Shown here: in pieces, positions 1 through 9,058 of the stretch
Position numbering within the stretch: position 1 is the stretch's first letter
Layout of the letters: every line of letters begins with the position of its first letter
NCBI GenBank assembly: GCA_039793685.1
Contig: JBDRAL010000007.1
Span: forward strand, 1 to 64,000
From: JAAFHI01 sp039793685
GTDB lineage: Bacteria > Acidobacteriota > Blastocatellia > Chloracidobacteriales > Chloracidobacteriaceae
DNA length: 64,000 bases
Direction: 5' to 3'
Translations under genes and position numbers: made by a program
Notes under the pieces: generated by a model
The model's database searches: none
The model's input: the letters and a program-made list of their open reading frames with translations, nothing else
Told to the model about the DNA's origin: nothing

Positions 1-60
1 TTTCGCTTTTCCCGTCAAGTTCTTTTTTCCGAGTTACTCTCAACTTCGGATTTTTCAAAC

Positions 61-140
61 TTCATCGCTCATCGTTCATCCTTCATCGTTCGCTTGACTC
101 CCGACTCTCGACTCCAGACTCCAGACTTCAGACTTTTCAG
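61..140. repeat. heptad repeat array (TTCATCG and GACTCCA types)
   Basis: Consecutive 7-nt units run without a break: first TTCATCG-like (four units with single changes), then GACTCCA-like (six units with single changes). The array lies just downstream of the minus-strand TonB receptor gene. It is the first of about sixteen such arrays in the window. Confidence 0.85.
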
Positions 141-149
141 CCCTGACTT

Positions 150-2603
150 TTAAAAATTGAACTTCACCCCCGCCTGCACCAGTCGCGGCGTGCCGGGAAG
201 GATGCCCCGGACGCGGTCCACGATGAACACGTCGTTGGCAAGATTCTTGGCGGTGATGAAGAAGGTCGAACGCCACGGCTCGACGCGGTAGTTGGCCGTC
301 GCATTCCAGATCGTGTAGGCCGGAAGCAGCCCGAGCTGGCCGTTGGCGAAAATCGCCGGATTGACCGGTGAATCGGGCCGCAGGTTGAGGTCGTCGCCGA
401 ACTGTTCGCCGACCCGAACCGCCTCGAACTGAAGGTCGAACCCGCGCGTGTGCGAGTAACCGAACGCCGTCGTGAGCAGATGCTTCGGCGCGTAGGGCAA
501 CCGGTTGCCCGTCACCAGTACGTTGGTAAAACCCGGAACACTGCTGAACCGACGACCGAGGAAGTTCGCTTCGCCGACGAAGGTGTAGTTCACGCGGGCG
601 AAAACGTTGTGTTTCGACTTGAATATCGTTCCGCTGTCCACCCGTCCGAACAGTTCCATTCCCTGCTGAAGCGTCTTGCCGCCGTTGGTGAGCGACGAAC
701 CGACGCCGCCCGCGAGACTCGCCGGAATGATCTGATTCGAAAAGTCCATCCGGAAGTAGGCCGCATCCAGTCGTACGCCCTGGAACGGCACGCTCCGCAC
801 CCCCACTTCCGTGTTCCAGCTCAGTTCCGGATCCAGGTCGATGATCCCGCCGGTGTTGCTGACGACATCCTCCGCGCGCGGCGGCGCGAACCCGCGGTGA
901 ATGCCCGCGAAAAACGTGGCGCGCGAGTTCAGGTTGTAGGAAACCCCGATGCCCGGAATCACCTGCGTGAGCGCGACGTCGCCGCGCGCGCCGAGGCCGC
1001 CGTTGGCGAGGCGGTTCGTCCGCTCGAATGAAATCTGCTCGACGCGGATTCCCGGCGTGATGGTCAGTTTTCCGATGATGAAGCGGTTTTGAACGTAGGC
1101 CGAGAACGCCTTCACACCGCGAAAGTTGTTTTCCACGACCGTCCCGGTCCGCGCCGTCGGCGTGTTGCCGTTGATCTGGCGGCGCTCCTGGCTTTCGACG
1201 TGGTAGCGGATACCGAAATCCGCCTCGTTGCGGATGCCGAGAAAACCGTAACTCGCGCGAACCTGCGGAGTTACGCCGAAGGTGTAGTAATTCCGCACCC
1301 GCCCCTCGTTGCCGCAGGTCGTGAGCAGGTTCGCCATTCCGCCGCAGTTGGGGTCGGCGCTGTCGTTGGGCCGCTGGCTGGAATTGCTCGACTGCCGCCA
1401 CCACGCGCGGTCGAAGGTCGAACCGTAAGCGCTCGTCGTGAGCAGGATGTTCTGGTTGACCACGAACGAATGCACCGCCGAGGTCCCGAACCGCTTGAAG
1501 TCGGTCCGGTCGTTGACGAACGGGTTGCCGCGCGGGTCGGCCCGAAACTCGGCGAGCGTCAGCCCGGAATAGGTCACCTGCGAATCTTCATCGTAAAACG
1601 CGGCCTTCATCGTCAAAACGTGGCGCGCGCCGAAGGTCGTCACCGACTTGAAGTTGAAGTCGTTGAGACCGCTGCGCGTGTTGACCCGCGATCCCTCGCC
1701 CTGCTTCCGCATGAAATCAAGAAGAAAACCGGTGTTCTTGAGCTTGAAACCGAAATTCGCCACCCCGTTGAAGTAGTCGCGGTTGCCGCCCGTGAGCGTC
1801 ACCGAACCGGCGGGCTTTTCCGGCGGGTTGGGCGTGATGTAGTTGACGACGCCCCCGACCGTAACCGGACCGTAAAGAATCTGCCCCGATCCCTTCAAAA
1901 CTTCGATGCTTTCGAAGCGTTCAATCGGCGGGTGGTAGTAGGACGCATTGTCGCCGTAGGGCGCGAAGGCGAACGGCAGCCCGTCTTCCAGCAGTAAAAC
2001 CTTGGCCGAACGGGTCGGATTGAGGCCGCGAATGCCGATGTTCGGGCGCAGGCCGAAGCCTTCTTCCTCCCGGACGTTGATGCCCGGCACTTTTCGCAGC
2101 GCCTCGTTGAAATTGAACGGGCGGCTCGCCTGAAGCGTGCGCGAATCGACGATGTCCACCGTGCCGGGAACCCGTTCCAGGGACTCGCTGTCGCCGATGA
2201 TGCTGCCCGCATTGACGGTGACGTCCTCGGCGACGGCGGCGGGCTGGAGCGTGAATTCGGCCGCGCGGTTTTCGTTTGGCCCAAGGGAGATGTTTTTGGA
2301 AATCGAGGCGTACTGCTCGGCGGCAACCGTCACGGAATAGTCGCCGGGTTGCAGCCGTTCGAGCCGGAACGCCCCGTCGGCGTCGGTCTGAATCGTCCTG
2401 ACGAACCCGATCGTCACCCCGCGAACGATGACGGTCGCACCGCCCACCGCCGCGCCGGAGGCGTCAATCACCCGTCCGGAAATCGCCGGCGGCGAAAGCG
2501 TCGGCGCAACCTGCTGCGCCGGGACCATTAGCGGCACCCCGCCGCAAAACGCACCGATTCCAGCCGCGCACAGAAATGCACGGGTACAAGTCCCGAAAAA
2601 CAT
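150..2603 (-). CDS. FecA-like TonB-dependent siderophore/iron receptor
   Basis: Outer-membrane receptor of 817 residues that probably imports ferric chelates using TonB energy. Residues about 1-30 form a signal peptide ending near AQQ. Residues about 40-120 form a carboxypeptidase-regulatory-like beta-sandwich (begins ISGRVIDASGAAVGGATV), common in Acidobacteriota and Bacteroidota receptors. The plug follows, with ALRKVPGINVREEEGFG and NIGIRGLNPTRS, typical of FecA-type receptors. The rest is a 22-strand-type barrel ending in F-N-F, a good C-terminal outer-membrane signal. The start has AGAGAG upstream. The upstream small Cys-rich ORF and a Fur-box-like promoter suggest iron-repressed expression. 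The substrate cannot be decided from sequence; ferric citrate is only the nearest-looking family. Confidence 0.9.
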   Translation of the reverse strand: MFFGTCTRAFLCAAGIGAFCGGVPLMVPAQQVAPTLSPPAISGRVIDASGAAVGGATVIVRGVTIGFVRTIQTDADGAFRLERLQPGDYSVTVAAEQYASISKNISLGPNENRAAEFTLQPAAVAEDVTVNAGSIIGDSESLERVPGTVDIVDSRTLQASRPFNFNEALRKVPGINVREEEGFGLRPNIGIRGLNPTRSAKVLLLEDGLPFAFAPYGDNASYYHPPIERFESIEVLKGSGQILYGPVTVGGVVNYITPNPPEKPAGSVTLTGGNRDYFNGVANFGFKLKNTGFLLDFMRKQGEGSRVNTRSGLNDFNFKSVTTFGARHVLTMKAAFYDEDSQVTYSGLTLAEFRADPRGNPFVNDRTDFKRFGTSAVHSFVVNQNILLTTSAYGSTFDRAWWRQSSNSSQRPNDSADPNCGGMANLLTTCGNEGRVRNYYTFGVTPQVRASYGFLGIRNEADFGIRYHVESQERRQINGNTPTARTGTVVENNFRGVKAFSAYVQNRFIIGKLTITPGIRVEQISFERTNRLANGGLGARGDVALTQVIPGIGVSYNLNSRATFFAGIHRGFAPPRAEDVVSNTGGIIDLDPELSWNTEVGVRSVPFQGVRLDAAYFRMDFSNQIIPASLAGGVGSSLTNGGKTLQQGMELFGRVDSGTIFKSKHNVFARVNYTFVGEANFLGRRFSSVPGFTNVLVTGNRLPYAPKHLLTTAFGYSHTRGFDLQFEAVRVGEQFGDDLNLRPDSPVNPAIFANGQLGLLPAYTIWNATANYRVEPWRSTFFITAKNLANDVFIVDRVRGILPGTPRLVQAGVKFNF

Positions 2604-2710
2604 CGGAATTTTCTCTCTAAATAATGGGATGGAGCCGACCGCCCGAGGATGCGGTCGTCAAATGTCACCAATCAGATTGTCGATTGGCCGGACGCAGGCG
2701 CGTCGCCAAC

Positions 2711-2803
2711 TCAACCGACCGGACAGCCCTTGCAGCGCTTTCCGCACTTCTTGAACTTCTTGCAGCACTTCTCGCTTTTACGCTTGAACCGTTTGATGAC
2801 CAT
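2711..2803 (-). CDS. 30-residue Cys/Lys-rich small peptide
   Basis: A short ORF of 30 codons starts 6 nt after a GAGG Shine-Dalgarno motif. It encodes a very basic peptide with five cysteines in the pattern CC-x5-C-x3-C-x2-C (the middle reads EKCCKKFKKCGKRCKGC). It lies between a Fur-box-like promoter and the FecA-like receptor gene, in the same orientation, with about 107 nt to the receptor start, so it is probably co-transcribed. No family is recognised. The cysteine spacing would suit metal binding or a redox peptide, which is inference. Supporting points are the good ribosome site and the conspicuous composition; the main doubt is the small size. Confidence 0.6.
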   Translation of the reverse strand: MVIKRFKRKSEKCCKKFKKCGKRCKGCPVG

Positions 2804-2836
2804 GACAAACCTCGCGAAAACATCTTGCTGATTCAA

Positions 2837-2865
2837 TTTCTACTTGAAATGAAAATCGTTTTCAA
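2837..2865 (-). promoter_or_regulatory. sigma70-like promoter for the iron receptor unit
   Basis: Reading on the minus strand, a -35-like TTGAAA (2865-2860) is followed after 17 nt by a -10-like TAGAAA (2842-2837). It lies about 35 nt upstream of the small Cys-rich ORF. The putative Fur box sits in the spacer and overlaps the -35, the usual place for a repressor. Confidence 0.5.
2850..2864. promoter_or_regulatory. Fur-box-like operator
   Basis: TGAAAATCGTTTTCA is a 7-1-7 imperfect palindrome that agrees with the Fur consensus TGATAATCATTATCA at 12 of 15 positions. It is embedded in a longer symmetric stretch from 2843 to 2866 (CTTGAAA at the left end, TTTCAAG at the right). It lies in the putative promoter ahead of an iron-type TonB receptor, which fits iron-dependent repression. 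Confidence 0.6.
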
Positions 2866-2869
2866 GAAA

Positions 2870-3212
2870 AACATCCACATTCTCGAATAAAGCCTCCGGT
2901 TTTGAGTTTAAAACCGTCATCGGGCGGGTCGGTACTTCCCGACGGGAAAACATTTCGGGAATGGGCCAGTGTCCAGGCAAAGCCATAACGTCTTTTGTTC
3001 AAAGGACTTTGAGGCTGTTAAAAAATCCCTGAAAAAAACCTGATCCGCGCTTGAGACTTTCCCCTCGTTTCGGCGCTCAATCCTCCACGTTTTCCCCGCA
3101 CCTTTGTCGAATAGGTAGCAGTCAAGCACTCGATTATACCCGACGCCCCGTCGCCGGTTTCGCGCACGGGCTTCCCGGACGGGCGGGACGCGTTTCAAAA
3201 CGGAGGATTTCA
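2870..3212. other. gene-free spacer between divergent units
   Basis: About 340 nt separate the receptor promoter from the next plus-strand gene. I see an AT-rich stretch near 3010-3040 and a good ribosome site (CGGAGG) at 3201-3206 for the downstream gene. I see no convincing second promoter, RNA or gene. The reading frame is open upstream of the chosen start at 3213, but that stretch looks like antisense GC-rich noise. Confidence 0.4.
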
Positions 3213-6200
3213 ATGAACGCCTTAGCATCCAACGGCTATTCACCGGTCGCCCCGTTTCAGGCGACCTGCCAGAGCATCCTGAGCCAGGACATCATTGTCA
3301 CCGACACGATTCCGGTCGATTCGACCAGCCCGAATCCGGTCGGGGTCTTCACCAACCCAAACGCCGGCGGCGTCACGGGCAACGCCCTGACCGAGGCGCT
3401 GGCCATCGTTCAGGCGGATCAGAACGGTTCGCCGGTCGGCCAACTGGCCCACGTCGCCCGCGATGCCTCGACAGACGCCGGCTGGACGACCGTCATCCTG
3501 TTCGGCGGAGTCGCCCCGACCGAAGTGGCCACCGGGACGGCCTTCGCCAACACGTCGAGCAGCGCGGTCTACGGTTTTTATCAGGATTCGAATGGCTTCA
3601 ACGTCACGCAACTTCAATCGGACGGCCGGACGTGGTCGCAACCCGATACCATCTCGACCGAAACGGTCGCCAACCTGCGCGTCGCCTATTCTCCCGCCGG
3701 GGCGCTCGTGGCCTACGGCAACACGTCGGGCGGCGATCTCTTCACCGCGACGCAGGCGAGCATCGGCGGCGATTTCACGGCGACCGTCACCGGGATGAAT
3801 CAGGGGCTGATTTCCGGTGATTTCCAGCTCACGCTGGTGGACGAGCAAAACTGGACGATCATCTCAAACGTCAACGGCGGGCCGGTCGTGTTCCTCGGCC
3901 GGCTCGGCGCCACCGAGTTCAGTTCCTCGAACCAGGTCACCACCTTCGGCGGTACGCTCGCCCAGACGGTCCTCGGCTACTGGAGCATCACTCAAAACAC
4001 CCTGATGTTCCTGCTGGTGGACACCGACAACGCGCTGCACGTCTGGTCGCAGGGTTCGACGACGAACGGCGCGGCCATCCGGCAGATTCCGAACAGCAGC
4101 ATCAAGCAGGCCGTCGGGCACGTCACCCCGGAGGGCGCGCTGTCGGTCTATTCAATCGACGCGAACCAGAATCTGTGGGTCCTCCACCAGTCGGCATCGA
4201 ATCCCTGGAATTTCGACGGAACGCCGAACTGGGCGCCCTACCTCCCGCTCGACACCAGTATCGCCGGACTGGCCGCCGACCTGACGCCGACCGACGCGCC
4301 GAGTCTTTTCGCGCTCGACGCCGCCGACTTCTCCCTCCGGCTGCATGCCCAGGACCCGGTCTCCAGCCTCTGGAAAACTGGGCAGGTTCTTCAAACGGGA
4401 ACGTCGGTCTTCGATGTCACGCGCTTTCGCACCGAAGTCAGCCTGATCGACGCCAACGGCGTGCCGCTGGCGGAAACGGCGGTCACGCTGGCCGTTCAGG
4501 AAAACAATTCCGCCGTCACGATCTGGTCCGGCGGACAGACCTACGCGGTCGGGACCACGCCGCTCGCGCTCACGACCGACAGCACCGGCAAACTGACCTT
4601 TTCCATTCTGGCGACCGAGGGAATTTCGGTGTCGAACCTGACACTGACGCTCGACGGATTGCCGAATTCGATGACGATTGTTCCCGCCGGACCCGTTCAC
4701 ACCTACCTTTCCGGACAGGGGATTCTCAATCCGACCAATCCGGGCGGTCCGTTGTCGATTTTCGATGCCCAGGGCATCACGCTCACCGGCGCGACGGTCG
4801 GCGGCCAGGCGCTGGCCCCGGCCATCGGTGGTCAGCCGTCGCTCGCGCCGGTCGCCGCGCAGTCGATCCAGGCCATCGCCCAGACCGGTCTGGGAACGTC
4901 AACGACCGATGCCGCGGGCTTTTCGATGAGTTTCCGGACCGACGGAAGCCACGTTTTTCGCCGCCATGCCACCGCCGCCGAACTCGCCGAGCAGCGAAAA
5001 AAGCTGTTCAGCGGCTCTCCCGCGTCGCTCGACAGCGTGTGGAGCGACATCGAGAGCTGGTTCGGCGATCTCTGGGAAGGCATCAAGAACGGCGTCATCC
5101 AGATCGTGGACGCCCTCGTGACCATCGCCGACGACGTGGCCACCTTCACGCTGAAAATCGGCGATGCCATCGCCCAGGAAGTTCAAATCGCGCTTCAGGG
5201 AATCGAGCACGCCGCGCACTTCATCGCCGGCGTTTTTCAGGCCGTCGGGGCGGAAATCGAAAAAGTGGTGGACTGGCTCAAGGCGCTGTTCGATTTCGGA
5301 GCAATCTGGCGGACCAAGATGGCCTTCGAACAGGCGCTGACGACAATTCCGTCCTACATTCAAAACCTCACGACGCTCGGCCAGATGGCCGCCGACAAGT
5401 GGTTTTCAAAGCAGAAAAGCGCGGTTGACGCCTATTTTTCGAAAATCGAGGCCAAATTCGGCGGTCAGTCCTACGATCAGCTCCCCGGCTGGCAGCCGCT
5501 CGGACAGCCGCCGAACGGCCAGACGCCCGTCGCCGGAAACGCCACCCCGGCGGACCTGACCGGCAACGTCCACCACAACTGGCTTCAGGACAAGGTATCG
5601 AGTTACGCCCCGGCGACCTCGCCGTTTGCCTCCGATTCGAGTTTCGAGCAGGCGTGGTCGAATTTCGCCGATGCCCTCAACACCGCCGCGACCGATTTCG
5701 TCGCCGCCGTCACCGATTTCAAGAACGGCTTTTCATCGTTCATCGAAAAGCCGACGTCATTCGGATCGGTCGGACTGCCGGAACTGCTGGCGGGCGTCCG
5801 GAAACTCATCGACACGCTGCTCGACCTGCTCGACGCCGTTCTCGACGGGCTGCTCGCCATCATCAATTCCGCGATGGCGGCGTTCGACACACTGCTCACC
5901 ACGCAACTGAACCTCGGTTTCCTCAACACCATCTGGAGCTGGCTGGCGAAGGAAGCGGGATTCCCCGATGACGACCAGCTCACCGCGGCGGCGCTGCTCG
6001 CGCTCGTCGGGGCGTTTCCCTCGACCGTCGTTTTCAAACTCATCAACGGGGTGAACACCGAACCCTTCCCCGCGAACCAGTCCGCGACGCGCGCGGCCGC
6101 CGTACCCCGGACGGTTCAACAACTTGCCGCCATCGTGGGGATTCTGGAAGTCGTCCCCGATGCCGTCGGAGCGATCCTCGCATCGAAAAGTCCGTGGTGG

Positions 6201-6662
6201 CTGGCCCTGATTTCGGTCGGGATGGGCGGCGGAAGCTGGGCGTTCAGCAGCGGATTTCCGGACCTGTCGAGCCTCGACTGGTCCACCGCCGGAGCCGTGG
6301 CCGACAACCTGCTCTGGATCACGACCGCCGTCGGCCTGAGCATCCGGGCCGCCCAGGCAATTTCCCCCGGCGCCGCGAGCCAGTTGAAAGATGCCTCCAA
6401 CGTCACGCTCACGATCGTGGGCGCGAGCCAGCTCATCGTGGGCATCGTGGACGCCGCCGAAAACGCGCCCGACGCGGCGACCATCGCCGGGAATTTTCTG
6501 TCGCCGCTCTCGAACCTCTTCTCGTTGCTGAACTTATCGGCTTTTCAGGGAGACCCGCTCGTCATCGCCGCGCTGGTGGTCGTCAACTTCATGAGCGATG
6601 TGGGCGGCGGCATCGCCGACCTGATCGACGCTTCCTCCAGCCAATCGGCGCTTGCCGCGTGA
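3213..6662 (+). CDS. large beta-propeller-like/helical protein, unrecognised family
   Basis: A protein of 1149 residues, started at the ATG 7 nt after GGAGG rather than at the longer open frame. Residues 1-400 are beta-rich and repetitive, with recurring hydrophobic-Trp-Ser patterns like a tectonin or sialidase-type propeller. Residues about 405-510 look Ig-like. Residues about 605-750 are amphipathic helices rich in W, I and E (SVWSDIESWFGDLWEGIKNG). Residues about 850-1130 alternate helical and hydrophobic segments (LDLLDAVLDGLLAIINSAM). No signal peptide is obvious. Only 51 nt separate it from the next gene, a P47/OrfX-like protein, so the two probably form one transcript and may act together. 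A pore-forming or lipid-interacting role is inference from the helical C-terminal half. Confidence 0.75.
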   Translation: MNALASNGYSPVAPFQATCQSILSQDIIVTDTIPVDSTSPNPVGVFTNPNAGGVTGNALTEALAIVQADQNGSPVGQLAHVARDASTDAGWTTVILFGGVAPTEVATGTAFANTSSSAVYGFYQDSNGFNVTQLQSDGRTWSQPDTISTETVANLRVAYSPAGALVAYGNTSGGDLFTATQASIGGDFTATVTGMNQGLISGDFQLTLVDEQNWTIISNVNGGPVVFLGRLGATEFSSSNQVTTFGGTLAQTVLGYWSITQNTLMFLLVDTDNALHVWSQGSTTNGAAIRQIPNSSIKQAVGHVTPEGALSVYSIDANQNLWVLHQSASNPWNFDGTPNWAPYLPLDTSIAGLAADLTPTDAPSLFALDAADFSLRLHAQDPVSSLWKTGQVLQTGTSVFDVTRFRTEVSLIDANGVPLAETAVTLAVQENNSAVTIWSGGQTYAVGTTPLALTTDSTGKLTFSILATEGISVSNLTLTLDGLPNSMTIVPAGPVHTYLSGQGILNPTNPGGPLSIFDAQGITLTGATVGGQALAPAIGGQPSLAPVAAQSIQAIAQTGLGTSTTDAAGFSMSFRTDGSHVFRRHATAAELAEQRKKLFSGSPASLDSVWSDIESWFGDLWEGIKNGVIQIVDALVTIADDVATFTLKIGDAIAQEVQIALQGIEHAAHFIAGVFQAVGAEIEKVVDWLKALFDFGAIWRTKMAFEQALTTIPSYIQNLTTLGQMAADKWFSKQKSAVDAYFSKIEAKFGGQSYDQLPGWQPLGQPPNGQTPVAGNATPADLTGNVHHNWLQDKVSSYAPATSPFASDSSFEQAWSNFADALNTAATDFVAAVTDFKNGFSSFIEKPTSFGSVGLPELLAGVRKLIDTLLDLLDAVLDGLLAIINSAMAAFDTLLTTQLNLGFLNTIWSWLAKEAGFPDDDQLTAAALLALVGAFPSTVVFKLINGVNTEPFPANQSATRAAAVPRTVQQLAAIVGILEVVPDAVGAILASKSPWWLALISVGMGGGSWAFSSGFPDLSSLDWSTAGAVADNLLWITTAVGLSIRAAQAISPGAASQLKDASNVTLTIVGASQLIVGIVDAAENAPDAATIAGNFLSPLSNLFSLLNLSAFQGDPLVIAALVVVNFMSDVGGGIADLIDASSSQSALAA

Positions 6663-6713
6663 ATCGAACCGTTTTCCCGGTCGCCGCGCGCGGCCACGAA
6701 AGGAATCGCAGCC

Positions 6714-8900
6714 ATGAACTTTCAGGACCTTGTTTCGAAACTTTCCAACCAGACCGTCACCGGCGGATGGGACGCCGTGTTCGCGGTTGACGCCGCCCAG
6801 ATCAACGCGCTGTTTTTTCAACAGTACCTTCAGAACGGCCCGACCTCGCCGGCGGTCCCGCTCCGGACGGTCGCTCAGAACGGCACCGACTTCTGGGTGC
6901 TCGACCTCACGCTCGGGCCGCCGGAAATCGCCTTTTCAAGCAATTTCTCCGCCGAACAGGCGCAGGTTTCGATGTTCATCGTGGGCGGCCAGTTCATCCA
7001 GTTCGACCCGATCAGCCAGACCGTCATCGCGGCGCTGAGCCTTGCCCCCAACCAGTCGAGCCTCTCGGGGGTTCTTTCCCTGACAAACGTCACGGGTGAA
7101 GTCAACCAGCTCGGGGCGGTGGCGGTCGATCTCGGCTCCAATGCCTACCAGCCGCAAATCACCGGAATCCCCACCAATTCGGTACTGGCAACGGAAATCG
7201 GTCTCGCCGTGCAGACCTTTTTCGCCAACAACCGGACGCAATACCCCCTCGGGACGATCAGCGAAAGCGACATTTCCGCGGTACTCCAGCCGACCCAGTT
7301 CAGGTTCGTCACGCAGGCGAATCCCGATGTCGCCGACGACGGCGCGGTTCTGCTTCTGATTCAGACGACCGGCAGCGGCGGCACGCCCTCCCCGCTGTCG
7401 GTCTATCCGATTCCCGACGACGCCGGCGTGGCGCTCATCGTCTCCAACAGCGTCATGTTCAACAACCTCATTGGCGACGCGCTGACGCCCGAATTTTCCA
7501 ATTTCAACGGAACCTTTGCCGGGCAGCAGTCGGGCGGCCTCTGGCAGACGGTCGCCACCGGTGGCGCGATTTCAGCGGGGCCGTATGAGGTGATGTCATC
7601 CTTCAACGACAACACGCCCTATACCTCGGACGACCGGACGAATAAGACCCCGGTCTCCTTTCCACTCGCGGGGATGACCGTCGTTCCGAATCAGGGCGCG
7701 ATTACGGTCAATCTCGACACGACCTGGACGCAGTACTACACGATTATCGGAGGGCATTCGCAATTCGAGGCCGTCACCAGCCAACTCCAGGCGACCTACA
7801 ACCTCACCGCAACCCCGACGGTCGACTCGACCACCGACATCGTCAGTTTTTCGGGGAACGGAACGCCGCAAATCGTGGATCCCGACCCGCCAGGGTGGTT
7901 CAAGAAGTTTTTTTCGGCTGATTCGCCCTTCCCGGAGCAAATGGTCCTCGACATCCAGCCGACTCTGGAAAAGATTTTCAGCAATTTCGAGCTTCCCTCG
8001 GTGAACACGTTCGCGCTTTCGAACATTCTCTTTCCGTCGCAACACATCGCGAACTACCAGAATGTTTCGGTGCCGGGCGATCTGCTGCTGGCGGGTCAAC
8101 TTTCCCAGCCGGTGAGCGTCTCGCCGGCGACGGCAACCGTCTCGCCGGGCGGAACGCAGTCGTTCACCGCGTCTTCCGGCGGGCAAAACCTGAACAATGT
8201 CACCTGGGAACTCACCCCGAACATCGGATCCATCGACGCCAACGGCAACTACACCGCGCCACTCACGATTTCCCGCCCGCTCGTCGTGGTCGTGACCGCC
8301 ATCAATTCCGACAATACGCAACAGACCGGAAGCGCGATGATCCAGTTGTTCGAGCCGCCGCCCCAAACCGGACTGCTCATCAGCCCGCCCGAACTCCTGC
8401 TCACGGCGGGACAGACGTTTTCGCTGCAAATCACCGATTCATCGGGAAATGACATCGACGCCACGGTGACGCTTTCGCCCAATGTCGGGACGCTCTCGCA
8501 GGGGTTCACCACCGGCGCATGGATTTACACCGCTCCGACGGGGGTGACGTCGCCGACCGTCGTCACCCTCACGGCGTCGGGCACGACCGATCCGTCCCAG
8601 ACCGGAACGGTGACAATTGAAGTCCTTTCTTCGGACCAGGTTACGCTGTCGCCCGCCAGCACCACCGTCGCACCGGGCGGTACGTTGAATTTCTCGGCGG
8701 CGAGCGTTTTCGAGGACCTTCTCTGGTTTGTCTCTCCCATCAGTGGAGGAACCATCACCCCGAATCCGTCCGACCCCACGCAGGCGACCTTTACCGCCTC
8801 GGCGTCCGCCCAGACGGGGGAACTCGTCGTGGTCATCGCCCTCGGCCTCGCCGACGCGGCGGGCGTCGGGCTGGCCCGCGTCACCATCGGCGGTTCGTAA
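6714..8900 (+). CDS. P47/OrfX-type TULIP-like protein with Ig-like repeats
   Basis: A protein of 728 residues with a clear AAGGA ribosome site. Near the N-terminus, GGWDAVFAVDAAQINA resembles the opening GWDxVxA...xN motif of the clostridial P47/OrfX family (TULIP lipid-binding fold). Further P47-like landmarks are LTLGPPEIAFS (about residue 65), SMFIVGGQF and LPSVNTFALSNILFP (about residue 425). Residues about 466-728 hold three bacterial Ig-like repeats, each starting with a VSPA-type strand and PGGT. The Ig tail is an unusual addition to this family. No signal peptide is seen. A terminator follows. The family assignment rests on motif memory and needs a profile search; the neighbour at 3213-6662 is its likely partner. 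Confidence 0.6.
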   Translation: MNFQDLVSKLSNQTVTGGWDAVFAVDAAQINALFFQQYLQNGPTSPAVPLRTVAQNGTDFWVLDLTLGPPEIAFSSNFSAEQAQVSMFIVGGQFIQFDPISQTVIAALSLAPNQSSLSGVLSLTNVTGEVNQLGAVAVDLGSNAYQPQITGIPTNSVLATEIGLAVQTFFANNRTQYPLGTISESDISAVLQPTQFRFVTQANPDVADDGAVLLLIQTTGSGGTPSPLSVYPIPDDAGVALIVSNSVMFNNLIGDALTPEFSNFNGTFAGQQSGGLWQTVATGGAISAGPYEVMSSFNDNTPYTSDDRTNKTPVSFPLAGMTVVPNQGAITVNLDTTWTQYYTIIGGHSQFEAVTSQLQATYNLTATPTVDSTTDIVSFSGNGTPQIVDPDPPGWFKKFFSADSPFPEQMVLDIQPTLEKIFSNFELPSVNTFALSNILFPSQHIANYQNVSVPGDLLLAGQLSQPVSVSPATATVSPGGTQSFTASSGGQNLNNVTWELTPNIGSIDANGNYTAPLTISRPLVVVVTAINSDNTQQTGSAMIQLFEPPPQTGLLISPPELLLTAGQTFSLQITDSSGNDIDATVTLSPNVGTLSQGFTTGAWIYTAPTGVTSPTVVTLTASGTTDPSQTGTVTIEVLSSDQVTLSPASTTVAPGGTLNFSAASVFEDLLWFVSPISGGTITPNPSDPTQATFTASASAQTGELVVVIALGLADAAGVGLARVTIGGS

Positions 8901-8924
8901 CGCCGTCCGTTTGAACTTTTTTGC

Positions 8925-8962
8925 ACACCGCCGGAACGCCTCCGCGACCGGCGGTGTTTTTT
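8925..8962 (+). terminator. intrinsic terminator
   Basis: A 10-bp stem (ACACCGCCGG with CCGGCGGTGT) with a 13-nt loop is followed by six Ts. It lies 25 nt after the stop codon of the P47-like gene and ends the two-gene unit. Confidence 0.9.
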
Positions 8963-9058
8963 CCGTCCATCGAATGGATGCTGGAAAGCCTTCACGCTCT
9001 TGAAGATAATGGCGGGCGAACGATTTCCCCATCTTTTCTTCTTCCGGCGAGAAGCGGC

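Noticed and set aside
76..1404. Long minus-strand open frame overlapping the TonB receptor
   Set aside because: It is a shifted frame of the receptor gene. It has low-complexity Arg-rich composition and no motif, while the receptor frame has all family motifs.
2917..3243. 108-codon minus-strand frame in the spacer before 3213
   Set aside because: Arg-rich, no ribosome site, no motif, and it overlaps the start of a well-supported plus-strand gene.
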